NCBI GenBank assembly: GCA_014239715.1
Contig: JAAZYJ010000388.1
Span: 1-11,801, forward strand
Direction: 5' to 3'
DNA from: Flavobacteriales bacterium
Lineage (GTDB): Bacteria; Bacteroidota; Bacteroidia; Flavobacteriales; Parvicellaceae
DNA: 11,801 nucleotides
Shown here in pieces: positions 1 to 7,570 of the stretch. Under the pieces are notes generated by a model. It was not told the origin of the DNA, did no database searches, and saw only the letters and a program-made list of their open reading frames with translations. The translations under genes were made by a program, and so were the position numbers. Each line of letters begins with the position of its first letter. The stretch's first letter is position 1.

Positions 1-253
1 CAATTATTAATCCCTCACTTATAAGACTGAATCCAAGCCGACCAGCTAATCTTATGGCTTTATTTAAAAAAAATCGTTCGTAATTGACCGAATAAATACC
101 GGCATTTCCGCCCAATTCTAAATAAACTCCATTTTCAACATCCTCTACAGGAGGCGGATCGGTTTCTTCCAACGAGCTGGACTCTTGCGCTTCTGCGTGT
201 TTGAATAAAAACACGAGAATCAGGATCATGAAGAGAGCATTTTTTTTATTCAT
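1..253 (-). CDS. Secreted/outer-membrane protein, N-terminal part (cut by window edge)
   Basis: Partial gene: 84 codons from an ATG at 253 run off the left edge without a stop. The protein starts with a clear signal peptide: MNKK, then a hydrophobic run at about residues 6-17, and a likely signal peptidase I site AEA|Q after residue 22. An acidic, Pro-containing linker follows (about 23-40). After it comes an alternating segment, VYLELGGNAGIYSVNYERFF, that looks like the first strands of a small outer-membrane beta-barrel of the kind common as hypothetical proteins in Bacteroidota; this is inferred from pattern only. It is divergent from the TetR-type gene at 344, with a 90-base AT-rich spacer, so it is a candidate target of that regulator. 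Function unknown; barrel assignment moderate at best. Confidence 0.75.
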   Translation of the reverse strand, partial: MNKKNALFMILILVFLFKHAEAQESSSLEETDPPPVEDVENGVYLELGGNAGIYSVNYERFFLNKAIRLAGRLGFSLISEGLII

Positions 254-293
254 GCTTATTTTTTGGTAAACTTGAAGCAAACTTTAACAGTTA

Positions 294-323
294 AAAGTAA
301 AATAAATTTTTCGATTTTACTTT
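294..323. promoter_or_regulatory. Inverted repeat in divergent spacer, candidate TetR-type operator
   Basis: Perfect 10-bp arms AAAGTAAAAT (294-303) and ATTTTACTTT (314-323) are separated by 10 bases, so half-site centres are 20 bp apart (two helical turns). It sits between the divergent starts at 253 and 344. TetR-family proteins commonly bind such palindromes next to their own gene, so autoregulation is a reasonable inference. The arms are AT-rich in an AT-rich spacer, so chance is a real alternative. No convincing TAnnTTTG element was found here for either gene. Confidence 0.4.
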
Positions 324-343
324 ACTGTATAAAATAGTTTGAA

Positions 344-943
344 ATGGGGCGAAAATCAGTAGAAAAGGAAAGAAAAGAACTTGATTCGAAACAGGAAAAA
401 TGGTTGAAAAAAGTCTTGCCTTACTTCTACGAGAATGGGGTTCGGAAAGTAACCATGGATGAAATTTCAGATTACTTAGGCATCTCGAAAGCTACCATAT
501 ACAATTATTTCAAATCAAAAGAAGAATTAATAGAAGCTGCCGTTTGGTTAAAATTAAGTGACCTGGCTGTTATGAAAGAATATTTATTCAATGATGATCT
601 TGATTTTATTGAAAGATATCACGAAGGGGTAAAACACTTTACAAATAACCTGGGAGGACTGACCACCGAATATTTGAATGAGCTGAAAGTCTTCTTTCCG
701 AATTGTTGGGAGCCCATACAACTATTTCAGGACGTTTCGGTAGAGAATTTAATGGAATACTACTCCATCGGAATAGAGCGTGGAATTTTATCCAAGTTTA
801 ACATTGCACTTATGGCACAGCAAGACAGAATCTTCTTTGACCTGGTTACAGATGCTGCTTTTTTAGCGAAGCATGACTTGAGCATACAGCTGGCTTTTGA
901 AGAGTACTTCAATGCCAAGTTTAATGGTATTCTGAACAGATAA
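344..943 (+). CDS. TetR/AcrR-family transcriptional regulator
   Basis: A 199-residue protein of usual TetR length. The N-terminal DNA-binding domain is clear. After a basic leader (residues 1-20), helices at about 20-32 lead into VRKVTMDEISDYLGISKATIYNYFKSKEELI (quoted in parts: VTMDEISDYLGIS, then KATIYNYFKSKEELI), the characteristic TetR helix-turn-helix with recognition helix at about 48-54. The C-terminal two-thirds (about 70-199) is helical and variable, as expected for the ligand-binding and dimer domain; its ligand cannot be read from sequence. It is divergent from the envelope protein at 1-253 and lies 149 bases before the hydrolase gene at 1093 on the same strand. Either side could be its regulon, and autoregulation through the inverted repeat at 294-323 is possible. 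The ATG at 344 is the only start that keeps the whole domain. Confidence 0.92.
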   Translation: MGRKSVEKERKELDSKQEKWLKKVLPYFYENGVRKVTMDEISDYLGISKATIYNYFKSKEELIEAAVWLKLSDLAVMKEYLFNDDLDFIERYHEGVKHFTNNLGGLTTEYLNELKVFFPNCWEPIQLFQDVSVENLMEYYSIGIERGILSKFNIALMAQQDRIFFDLVTDAAFLAKHDLSIQLAFEEYFNAKFNGILNR

Positions 944-1092
944 GACCACGCCACTTGTATCTTATTTCAGTTTACATGCGTAGAACCGTTGATTTGTACT
1001 ACACATTATCAGTCAGGATGGACAATTCTGATTTGAGTCAATTGAATCTTAGATAACAGACATATATAATTAAATATCGTACCTCGTAAATT

Positions 1093-1950
1093 ATGCCTGA
1101 AGTAGGCACTATGATACCAGAAGAATTGCTACAGAAGTATACGAATATACATTCGAAATGGATAAATATTTCAGGTGTAAACGTGCATTATCGTGACGAA
1201 GGTGAGGGTGAAACACTTTTGCTTGTCCATGGCACTTTCTCTTCTCTTCATACATTCGACGAATGGACTTCGATCCTAAAAAGAAAATTCAGGGTTATTC
1301 GTTTGGACATACCGGGTTTCGGATTAACCGGGCCGGTCAAATCCAAGGAGTACTCGATCGATATATTTACCAAATTCCTGACCGATTTTGCAACTGCACT
1401 TGACATAAGTCAATTTCACCTTGCAGGAAATTCACTCGGTGGTTGGATGTCTTGGGAGTTCGCCTTAAGCAATCCGGACAAAGTCAGAAAACTGATACTT
1501 ATCAATTCAGCAGGTTATATTAATGACAGGAACTACCCCCTGCCATTCATTATTGCGCAAACACCTGTATTGAGAAGTGTTTTTTCCTTTGTTCCGAAAG
1601 CGGTTGTGCGCCGATTCGTTCGACAGGTATTCTACAATCAATCGAAGGTGACCAACGCTGTAGTGGATCGGTATTACGACATGCTGCACAGACCTGGCAA
1701 TAAAGAGGCCTTTGTCAGTTTAGCAAATGCTACTTTTAAGCAGAATACACACCACTTATCTGACCTAGAAATTCCTGTGCTAATACAATGGGGAAAAGAA
1801 GATAAATGGATAAGCGTGGAGCACGCCTATAAGTTCCACCGTGACATATCGGAAAATGAGCTGATCATCTACGAAAAGACCGGACACATACCCATGGAGG
1901 AATGTCCTGAAAAATCGGCAAACGATGTTATTAATTTTTTATTGAACTAG
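1093..1950 (+). CDS. Alpha/beta hydrolase
   Basis: A 285-residue cytoplasmic alpha/beta-hydrolase fold protein; no signal peptide or membrane span. Seen directly: the oxyanion-hole motif LLVHGTF (HG at 46-47), the nucleophile elbow GNSLGG with Ser114, the acid Asp237 in WGKEDKWI, and the base His265 in TGHIPME. The triad is therefore complete and in the right order. A cap region lies at about 140-220. The family includes esterases, haloperoxidases, epoxide hydrolases and C-C bond hydrolases, and the substrate cannot be assigned. The start could instead be Met7 (1111), since the first residues are not part of the fold. It follows the TetR gene by 149 bases and precedes the beta-propeller gene by 9 bases, so the latter two are likely one transcript. 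Confidence 0.9.
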   Translation: MPEVGTMIPEELLQKYTNIHSKWINISGVNVHYRDEGEGETLLLVHGTFSSLHTFDEWTSILKRKFRVIRLDIPGFGLTGPVKSKEYSIDIFTKFLTDFATALDISQFHLAGNSLGGWMSWEFALSNPDKVRKLILINSAGYINDRNYPLPFIIAQTPVLRSVFSFVPKAVVRRFVRQVFYNQSKVTNAVVDRYYDMLHRPGNKEAFVSLANATFKQNTHHLSDLEIPVLIQWGKEDKWISVEHAYKFHRDISENELIIYEKTGHIPMEECPEKSANDVINFLLN

Positions 1951-1959
1951 GCGACCCGA

Positions 1960-3438
1960 ATGAGTATGAAACAGGTTTATTTATTATTGATAACAATGCA
2001 TACAGCACACTTGTTAGGACAGTCGACAGGTGCTGTTAGGATGGACAGCAGTTTGTCTCTGCTAACTTCAATATCGGGTAATATGTCACCAAAATCGGTT
2101 GTTCATTCTGGCAACGGACAGTTCTTTTCGCAGAATATGATGTACCGACATACAGTAACAGTGCATGATCGGGAGCACAATCTTATAGCAACCATTTCTG
2201 ACGCCATTACCCCTTCGGATTATGAATTGGACGGTAACCACAAATTAAGAGGCGCTCCTGTAGAATGTGCCTTTTCTCATGAAGGAAGATATGCATGGGT
2301 TTCTAATTATAATATGACAGGCAAAGGCTTTACAAATCCAGGCTGTGACGGGTGTAACGGAAAGAAATACGATAGCAGCTTCGTTTACAAAATAGACCTA
2401 CTGAATTATCAGATCACCAATGCGATACCCGTTGGGGCTGTGCCAAAATTTATAGCTATAGCTCCCAATGACTCCTTGTTGTTAGTTAGCAACTGGAGCA
2501 GTGGAAATGTAAGTCTTGTTGACCTGATTTCCGAAAAGGAAATAAAACAAATACGTGTTGGTGCCCACCCAAGAGGAATAGCGATAAGCCCGGACTCAAA
2601 AAAAGCTTATGTGGCAATTATGGGGTCCTCCAAAATTGTCGAGATCAACCTTAATGATTACTCCAAAACTGTTCTTTCCGATATTGGTAAAGGCCCCAGA
2701 CATCTGTGTCTCGGACCAAATGGCAAGTATTTATATGTAAGCATCAATGGAGAAGGGAAGATCGGCAAATATGATCTGACCAACAAATCACTTATAAAAT
2801 TGAAAACAGGAAGGATGCCGAGGACCATGGCGCTCAGCAAAAACGGAGAGTATTTGTATGTAGTCAACTATGGTGATCACAAGCTCACCAAGATAAGAAC
2901 CGCAGATTTCACAATACGTGACAATATCAAAACTGGCAGCAAACCAATAGGCGTTACTATAGACAATGAGCTAGGAAGGGTCTGGGTTTCTTGCTATTCT
3001 GGTAAGATAAATGTATTCCAAGATTCAATCCTCGCCCAAAGTAAAAGCTTGATGGACAAAACGCTATTAGCGCTAGGGAATCCGATAGATTTTATTCCTG
3101 AAATTACAACTGCAGCTGATACGCTTTCAAGTGAAACCAAGGCCGATGAAAATGTGCCAGGTTCAACAGCTGTAGCTGCTGACAGCGTTACGCCATCATC
3201 GAACAGCTCCAATGCTATTCAATACCATATCATAGCCGGAAGCTTCAGCAATATAGACAATGCCAAAAGAGAGAAGAACAGGTGGGATAAAAAAGAGTAT
3301 GAGGTTTCTATCATTCAGTCAGAAAAAGGTCACAACTTAATCAGTATTGCTTCTGGGTATAATAAGAATGAATTAAAACTGAAATTGGCTAATTATAAAA
3401 GCGAAAGCGACGTCAGCTTCTGGATATACAGTCAATAA
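1960..3438 (+). CDS. Exported YVTN/YncE-like beta-propeller with C-terminal SPOR domain
   Basis: 492 residues. The N-terminus is a signal peptide (Lys4, hydrophobic 5-19, probable cleavage LLG|Q after 20), with no lipobox Cys. From about 40 to 357 there are repeated blades of the YVTN/YncE type: recurring PxxIAIxPNxxxLxVSN-like strands, for example at 160-180, 203-221, 246-262, 287-304 and 328-346. The blade near 117-140 carries a CxxC (Cys129, Cys132). A low-complexity Ser/Thr/Ala linker at about 383-418 leads to a SPOR domain (about 421-491; YHIIAGSFSN start, SIASGY and FWIYSQ end). SPOR domains bind glycan strands stripped of stem peptides, so the propeller is probably held at periplasmic peptidoglycan, perhaps at the septum. 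Start: ATG at 1960, with Met3 (1966) an equal alternative. It follows the hydrolase by 9 bases. The propeller's ligand is unknown. Confidence 0.87.
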   Translation: MSMKQVYLLLITMHTAHLLGQSTGAVRMDSSLSLLTSISGNMSPKSVVHSGNGQFFSQNMMYRHTVTVHDREHNLIATISDAITPSDYELDGNHKLRGAPVECAFSHEGRYAWVSNYNMTGKGFTNPGCDGCNGKKYDSSFVYKIDLLNYQITNAIPVGAVPKFIAIAPNDSLLLVSNWSSGNVSLVDLISEKEIKQIRVGAHPRGIAISPDSKKAYVAIMGSSKIVEINLNDYSKTVLSDIGKGPRHLCLGPNGKYLYVSINGEGKIGKYDLTNKSLIKLKTGRMPRTMALSKNGEYLYVVNYGDHKLTKIRTADFTIRDNIKTGSKPIGVTIDNELGRVWVSCYSGKINVFQDSILAQSKSLMDKTLLALGNPIDFIPEITTAADTLSSETKADENVPGSTAVAADSVTPSSNSSNAIQYHIIAGSFSNIDNAKREKNRWDKKEYEVSIIQSEKGHNLISIASGYNKNELKLKLANYKSESDVSFWIYSQ

Positions 3439-3439
3439 C

Positions 3440-3835
3440 CTAGCGGAAATCAAACTCTTCAACCGCCTGTACATTGAAGTTCAAGTCGTCGAACAGGTCC
3501 TTAAACTCTAAACCTGCATCTTCCATGTCCAGATCATCTTCTTCGTAGATCCACTTGATCTGCACTTTTGTGTTTCCTGACTGATTGGCCTGCCTGTACT
3601 TTTTCATTAAGTCACGGAGGAACAGTGTGGTACTCGTGTTAAAATATTCCAAATGCAGCTCTACCAAACTCACATCCAACGGGGACGATAAATATTCTTC
3701 AACCTCCAGATACAACCCTCTATAAAACTCTTTTGAGTCCTCAGGAATAGATATCCCCTTGATTTTTAACACCCCGGTTAACGGTGAAAAATCGACCTCG
3801 GGAGTTTTCTCAGTTGCGTTAATTTGAAATAACAT
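3440..3835 (-). CDS. SiaC-family regulatory phosphoprotein (DUF1987)
   Basis: 131 residues, close to the normal length for the family. Family features seen: an opening TPEVDF followed by GVLKIKGISIPEDSKEFY, the central strand LHLEYFNTSTT, and the terminal KWIYEEDDLDMEDAGLEF segment. In Pseudomonas SiaC the Thr in the NTS motif is phosphorylated by the SiaB kinase and dephosphorylated by the PP2C phosphatase SiaA, and the unphosphorylated form activates the diguanylate cyclase SiaD. Here the equivalent is Asn66-Thr67-Ser68, so the switch residue is conserved. Cytoplasmic; no signal peptide. No siaA, siaB or siaD-like gene is in the window, so its partners are unknown. It lies 139 bases downstream of icmF on the same strand and ends one base from the end of the convergent propeller gene. 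Confidence 0.83.
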   Translation of the reverse strand: MLFQINATEKTPEVDFSPLTGVLKIKGISIPEDSKEFYRGLYLEVEEYLSSPLDVSLVELHLEYFNTSTTLFLRDLMKKYRQANQSGNTKVQIKWIYEEDDLDMEDAGLEFKDLFDDLNFNVQAVEEFDFR

Positions 3836-3934
3836 GCTACTAAAATAAAAATAATATTGCTATAATCTTATTGATTTAATTGAAATAATGGTGCTTTCAC
3901 ACAATTATTTTTTCCACCAACCCTTTTTTAACAA

Positions 3935-3970
3935 CTTTTATTCGGCAGCAATAATCGGCCGTAAAAAGAG
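3935..3970. terminator. Weak bidirectional hairpin after icmF
   Basis: CGGC at 3943-3946 pairs with GCCG at 3958-3961 around an 11-base loop. The stem is flanked by T-rich sequence on the left and A-rich sequence on the right, so an imperfect longer stem forms and a U-run would follow in either direction. It begins a few bases after the icmF stop codon at 3975, the right place for a terminator on the minus strand. The GC part of the stem is only 4 bp, so this is a weak call. Confidence 0.25.
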
Positions 3971-3974
3971 TAAA

Positions 3975-6900
3975 TCACATGTTTCGTCGATATTGACCCC
4001 CAACTTCAAACAATGCGTGAGTGATCTGTCCAAGCGAACAATACTTAGTCGCTTCCATTAATTCTTCAAATATATTTTTATTCTGAATTGCTGCAGTTTG
4101 CACACTTGCTATCGAATCCGTTGATTTCTTATCATTCACATTATGGATTGACTGAAGCATTTCGATCTGATAGTCTTTTTCGGTTGAAGTGGCACGAATC
4201 ACTTCCTGCGGAATAATAGTAGGAGATCCTTTTGAGCTGAGAAAAGTATTTACGCCGATAATCGGATATTCGCCAGTATGCTTCAACGTTTCATAATGCA
4301 ACGATTCTTCCTGGATCTTGCTTCTCTGATACATTGTTTCCATCGCTCCCAGCACTCCTCCCCTTTCTGTAATTCGATCAAACTCCGCCAAGACAGCTTC
4401 TTCCACTAGGTCTGTCAGCTCCTCAATGATAAAAGAACCTTGTGTAGGGTTTTCGTTCTTAGCCAACCCTAGTTCACGATTAATGATCAGCTGAATTGCC
4501 ATAGCACGACGCACTGACTCCTCCGTTGGAGTGGTAATCGCTTCATCATACGCATTGGTGTGTAATGAATTGCAGTTGTCATATATGGCATACAGTGCTT
4601 GCAGCGTAGTTCTGATATCGTTAAAATCAATTTCCTGAGCATGCAATGAGCGTCCGGATGTCTGTATATGGTATTTCAGCATTTGTGCTCGTTTGTCAGC
4701 ACCGTACTTTTTAGAAAGTGCCTTCGACCATATCCTTCTTGCTACCCTGCCAATAACAGCGTATTCCGGATCAATGCCATTGGAGAAAAAGAAAGATAAA
4801 TTGGGACCAAACTTGTTGATGTCCATTCCTCTGCTCAAATAGTATTCAACATATGTGAAACCATTGGCAAGTGTAAAAGCAAGCTGTGAAATGGGGTTAG
4901 AACCGGCTTCAGCAATGTGATATCCGGAAATAGAAACAGAATAAAAGTTCCTCACCTTCTTTGCAATAAAATACTCCTGTACGTCACCCATTAACCTTAA
5001 AGCAAACTCCGTCGAGAAAATACATGTATTCTGAGCCTGATCTTCTTTTAAGATATCTGCTTGCACCGTGCCTCGTACTGTTGAAAGCGTTTCTTCCTTA
5101 ATTTTTTGGTAGGTCTTTGCATCCAAAACCTGATCTCCTGTTAAACCGAGCAACATCAGTCCAAGACCGTCATTTCCTTCCGGTAATTCACCTTGATACG
5201 AAGGGCGCTCAGCACCGTTGTCGTCGTAAAGGCGTTTAAACGCTTTCTCAACATCCTTCTCCAAACCATTCTTCTGAATGTGTTTTTCACAATTCTGATC
5301 AATTGCTGCATTCATAAAAAACCCTAGCAGCATAGGTGCAGGTCCGTTAATGGTCATGCTGACTGAAGTTGCCTCATTAGTAAGATCAAATCCGGAGTAG
5401 AGTTTTTTTGCATCATTCAAACAACAGATAGATACTCCAGCATTACCGATCTTCCCATAAATATCAGGACGGATCGCAGGATCACTTCCATACAATGTAA
5501 CTGAATCAAATGCGGTCGACAGTCTCTTTGCGGGCATTCCCAGACTCACGTAATGAAATCGCTTATTCGTTCTCTCAGGGCCACCTTCACCAGCAAACAT
5601 TCTGGTTGGGTCCTCTCCTTCTCGTTTAAACGGAAAAAGTCCTGCAGTAAATGGGAAATCTCCAGGAGCGTTTTCCTGTAAAAGCCATCTCAGTCGATCA
5701 CCCCAGCCGCTATATCGAGGTAACGCAACTTTAGGTATTTGGAGCTGAGACAATGATGTTGTATGCGTTTCAATAGACAACTCTTTACCCCTTACTTCAA
5801 AGCTGTATAAAGGACTTTTGTATTTTTGAATTTTTGCATCCCAAGATTCCAGCAATATCCAGTTCTTCTGATCAAGTTCAAGTTTTGTTTTTTCAAACCG
5901 ATCTTCAAGTTCTGCGACCAAATGCTCTGCACCCTGACCCGTTGATTCTTTCAGGAGACCTATTGAACTATTCAAACCAAACAGCTGGTCCGCAACAATG
6001 CTCTGTTGCCGCACCCATTCATCATAACTCCTATTTGTCTCACTGATTTCAGATAAGTATCTCGTTCTCGCCGGAGGGATAACATAGACCTTTTCTGACA
6101 TTTCTTTCGTTATTTTGAATTCCGATGTAAGCTCTGAGTCTGTTTTCTCTACAATTTTATCCATCAGCCCCTTGTACAACGAATTCATACCCGGATCATT
6201 AAACTGTGAAGCTATCGTCCCAAAAACAGGGATATTCTCATCGGCTGTTTCCCATAAATTGTGATTGCGTTTATATTGCTTCTTAACGTCTCTAAGCGCA
6301 TCAGGTGCACCTCTCTTGTCAAACTTATTAAGAGCTACCATATCCGCAAAATCAAGCATGTCGATTTTTTCCAGTTGAGTAGCTGCTCCAAATTCAGGAG
6401 TCATGACATATAAAGAGACATCGGAATGATCCAGTATCTCCGTATCGGATTGACCAATACCTGAAGTCTCAAGTACAATAAGATCGAAACCTGCTAATTT
6501 CAGAATTTCCAAGGCGGTGGCAACATGTTTGGACAAAGCAAGATTAGATTGTCTTGTTGCGAGCGAACGCATGTAGACTCTATCGTTACTAATGGCGTTC
6601 ATCCTTATTCTATCCCCCAACAAAGCTCCTCCTGTCTTTCGCTTGGAAGGATCAACTGATACGATGGCCATAGTTCTATCCGAAAAGTCAGAAAGGAATC
6701 TTCTTACCAGCTCATCAACAAGTGAAGATTTACCAGCTCCTCCGGTTCCGGTTATTCCAAGAACAGGAGTATTCTTTTTTTTAGCAGATTTTGCTATTGA
6801 TTTAAGCTCTTTGCTGCATTCTTCCGGATAATTCTCAGCTGCTGAGATCATTCTTCCGATAGATCGGTAATCCGACTTTTCAAGTGCTAAAGCCTCTCCT

Positions 6901-7355
6901 TTAATTTCTTTTCCGGTCGGGAAATCGCATTTTTCCACAAGGTCATTGATCATACCTTGCAGACCCAGATCGCGACCATCATCAGGGTGATAGATGCGTG
7001 AGATCCCATAATCATGCAATTCCTTAATTTCACTTGGAAGAATCGTACCTCCCCCCCCACCAAAGATTTTAATGTGACCCGCATTCTTCTCATGCAAGAG
7101 ATCAAACATGTATTTAAAATACTCCATGTGGCCGCCCTGATAGGACGTTAAGGCAATGGCTTGAACATCTTCCTGAATGGCACAGTTCACAATCTCCTCT
7201 ACACTACGATCGTGCCCTAAATGAATTACTTCACAACCAGTTGACTGGATAATTCTTCTCATGATGTTTATCGCCGCATCATGACCATCGAAAAGTGAAG
7301 CAGCCGTCACTATTCTAATTTTGTGAGTAGGTATGTAAGGAGTAACTTGTTTCAT
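3975..7355 (-). CDS. icmF: Fused isobutyryl-CoA mutase IcmF (B12 domain, G-protein chaperone, mutase)
   Basis: 1126 residues from the ATG at 7355; an in-frame TTG at 7358 is a less likely start. It interconverts isobutyryl-CoA and n-butyryl-CoA using adenosylcobalamin. Domains in order: B12-binding at about 12-145 (FDGHD with Asp23 and the cobalt-ligand His25, TSYQGG at 70-75, five-Gly loop at 99-103); MeaB/MeaI-type GTPase chaperone at about 190-420 (Walker [10 protein letters not shown] at 203-211, [13 protein letters not shown] at 343-346); linker at about 420-540; TIM-barrel mutase at about 545-1126 (SGYHIAEAG with His813). Phe574 stands where methylmalonyl-CoA mutase has the substrate Tyr, and Gln775 where it has Arg, the pair known to mark isobutyryl-CoA enzymes. 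Organisms of this group often have it annotated simply as methylmalonyl-CoA mutase. A longer insert is present at about 682-760. It is followed by the SiaC-like gene. The two parts of the fusion make separate chaperone genes unnecessary. Confidence 0.94.
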   Translation of the reverse strand: MKQVTPYIPTHKIRIVTAASLFDGHDAAINIMRRIIQSTGCEVIHLGHDRSVEEIVNCAIQEDVQAIALTSYQGGHMEYFKYMFDLLHEKNAGHIKIFGGGGGTILPSEIKELHDYGISRIYHPDDGRDLGLQGMINDLVEKCDFPTGKEIKGEALALEKSDYRSIGRMISAAENYPEECSKELKSIAKSAKKKNTPVLGITGTGGAGKSSLVDELVRRFLSDFSDRTMAIVSVDPSKRKTGGALLGDRIRMNAISNDRVYMRSLATRQSNLALSKHVATALEILKLAGFDLIVLETSGIGQSDTEILDHSDVSLYVMTPEFGAATQLEKIDMLDFADMVALNKFDKRGAPDALRDVKKQYKRNHNLWETADENIPVFGTIASQFNDPGMNSLYKGLMDKIVEKTDSELTSEFKITKEMSEKVYVIPPARTRYLSEISETNRSYDEWVRQQSIVADQLFGLNSSIGLLKESTGQGAEHLVAELEDRFEKTKLELDQKNWILLESWDAKIQKYKSPLYSFEVRGKELSIETHTTSLSQLQIPKVALPRYSGWGDRLRWLLQENAPGDFPFTAGLFPFKREGEDPTRMFAGEGGPERTNKRFHYVSLGMPAKRLSTAFDSVTLYGSDPAIRPDIYGKIGNAGVSICCLNDAKKLYSGFDLTNEATSVSMTINGPAPMLLGFFMNAAIDQNCEKHIQKNGLEKDVEKAFKRLYDDNGAERPSYQGELPEGNDGLGLMLLGLTGDQVLDAKTYQKIKEETLSTVRGTVQADILKEDQAQNTCIFSTEFALRLMGDVQEYFIAKKVRNFYSVSISGYHIAEAGSNPISQLAFTLANGFTYVEYYLSRGMDINKFGPNLSFFFSNGIDPEYAVIGRVARRIWSKALSKKYGADKRAQMLKYHIQTSGRSLHAQEIDFNDIRTTLQALYAIYDNCNSLHTNAYDEAITTPTEESVRRAMAIQLIINRELGLAKNENPTQGSFIIEELTDLVEEAVLAEFDRITERGGVLGAMETMYQRSKIQEESLHYETLKHTGEYPIIGVNTFLSSKGSPTIIPQEVIRATSTEKDYQIEMLQSIHNVNDKKSTDSIASVQTAAIQNKNIFEELMEATKYCSLGQITHALFEVGGQYRRNM

Positions 7356-7379
7356 CAACTTTTATATACGAAATGGCAG

Positions 7380-7411
7380 CAAATATAAATATTCGAATGT
7401 AATTTATCAAT
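7380..7411 (-). promoter_or_regulatory. Candidate Bacteroidota-type promoter for icmF
   Basis: On the minus strand, TATATTTG (7387 to 7380) fits the Bacteroidota -7 consensus TAnnTTTG exactly. Twenty bases upstream is ATTG (7411 to 7408), three of four bases of the -33 TTTG element, at an accepted spacing. Transcription would start a few bases past the -7 box, giving a 5' leader of about 20 bases before the ATG at 7355. The translation start has only an A-rich stretch before it, as is usual in this phylum. Confidence 0.55.
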
Positions 7412-7515
7412 GGTAGACAAACGCTTCAACACATGCAATTTATCCATCTACTTTGTAGTTCAACCAAAGGAAAAATAGTTTATTAAGTTGACAGTAACGA
7501 GTAAATCATCATTTC

Positions 7516-7545
7516 AACGAATATACGCTGTAGAATTTATTCGTT
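7516..7545. repeat. 8-bp inverted repeat upstream of the lysyl oxidase gene
   Basis: AACGAATA (7516-7523) and TATTCGTT (7538-7545) are perfect inverted arms with a 14-base loop, followed by a T-run (7544-7548). The repeat ends 25 bases before the ATG at 7571. It could be an operator or a leader hairpin for the + strand gene; a terminator is less likely because no gene ends here. No exact TAnnTTTG element for the + strand gene was found in 7388-7570. An 8-base palindrome ATTCGAAT at 7391-7398 shares the TTCG/CGAA core. Confidence 0.35.
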
Positions 7546-7570
7546 TTTAAAATATATCGTAACTTTCAGC

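Noticed and set aside
976..1056. 26-codon open frame starting MRRTVDLYY in the spacer before the hydrolase gene
   Set aside because: Short, no ribosome site, no recognisable motif; open by chance in a 149-base spacer.
2344..2355. CxxC in the propeller as a possible heme c site
   Set aside because: The motif reads CDGCN, without the required His after the second Cys.
6592..6831. 79-codon open frame on the + strand opposite the icmF G domain
   Set aside because: It lies wholly inside the strongly supported icmF frame, and its protein has no family features.
7356..7358. TTG start for icmF
   Set aside because: An ATG follows at once, and the extra residue adds nothing to the B12 domain.
7359..7570. 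Cobalamin riboswitch ahead of the B12-dependent icmF
   Set aside because: The predicted promoter leaves a leader of only about 20 bases, and no B12-box-like sequence was seen in the spacer.
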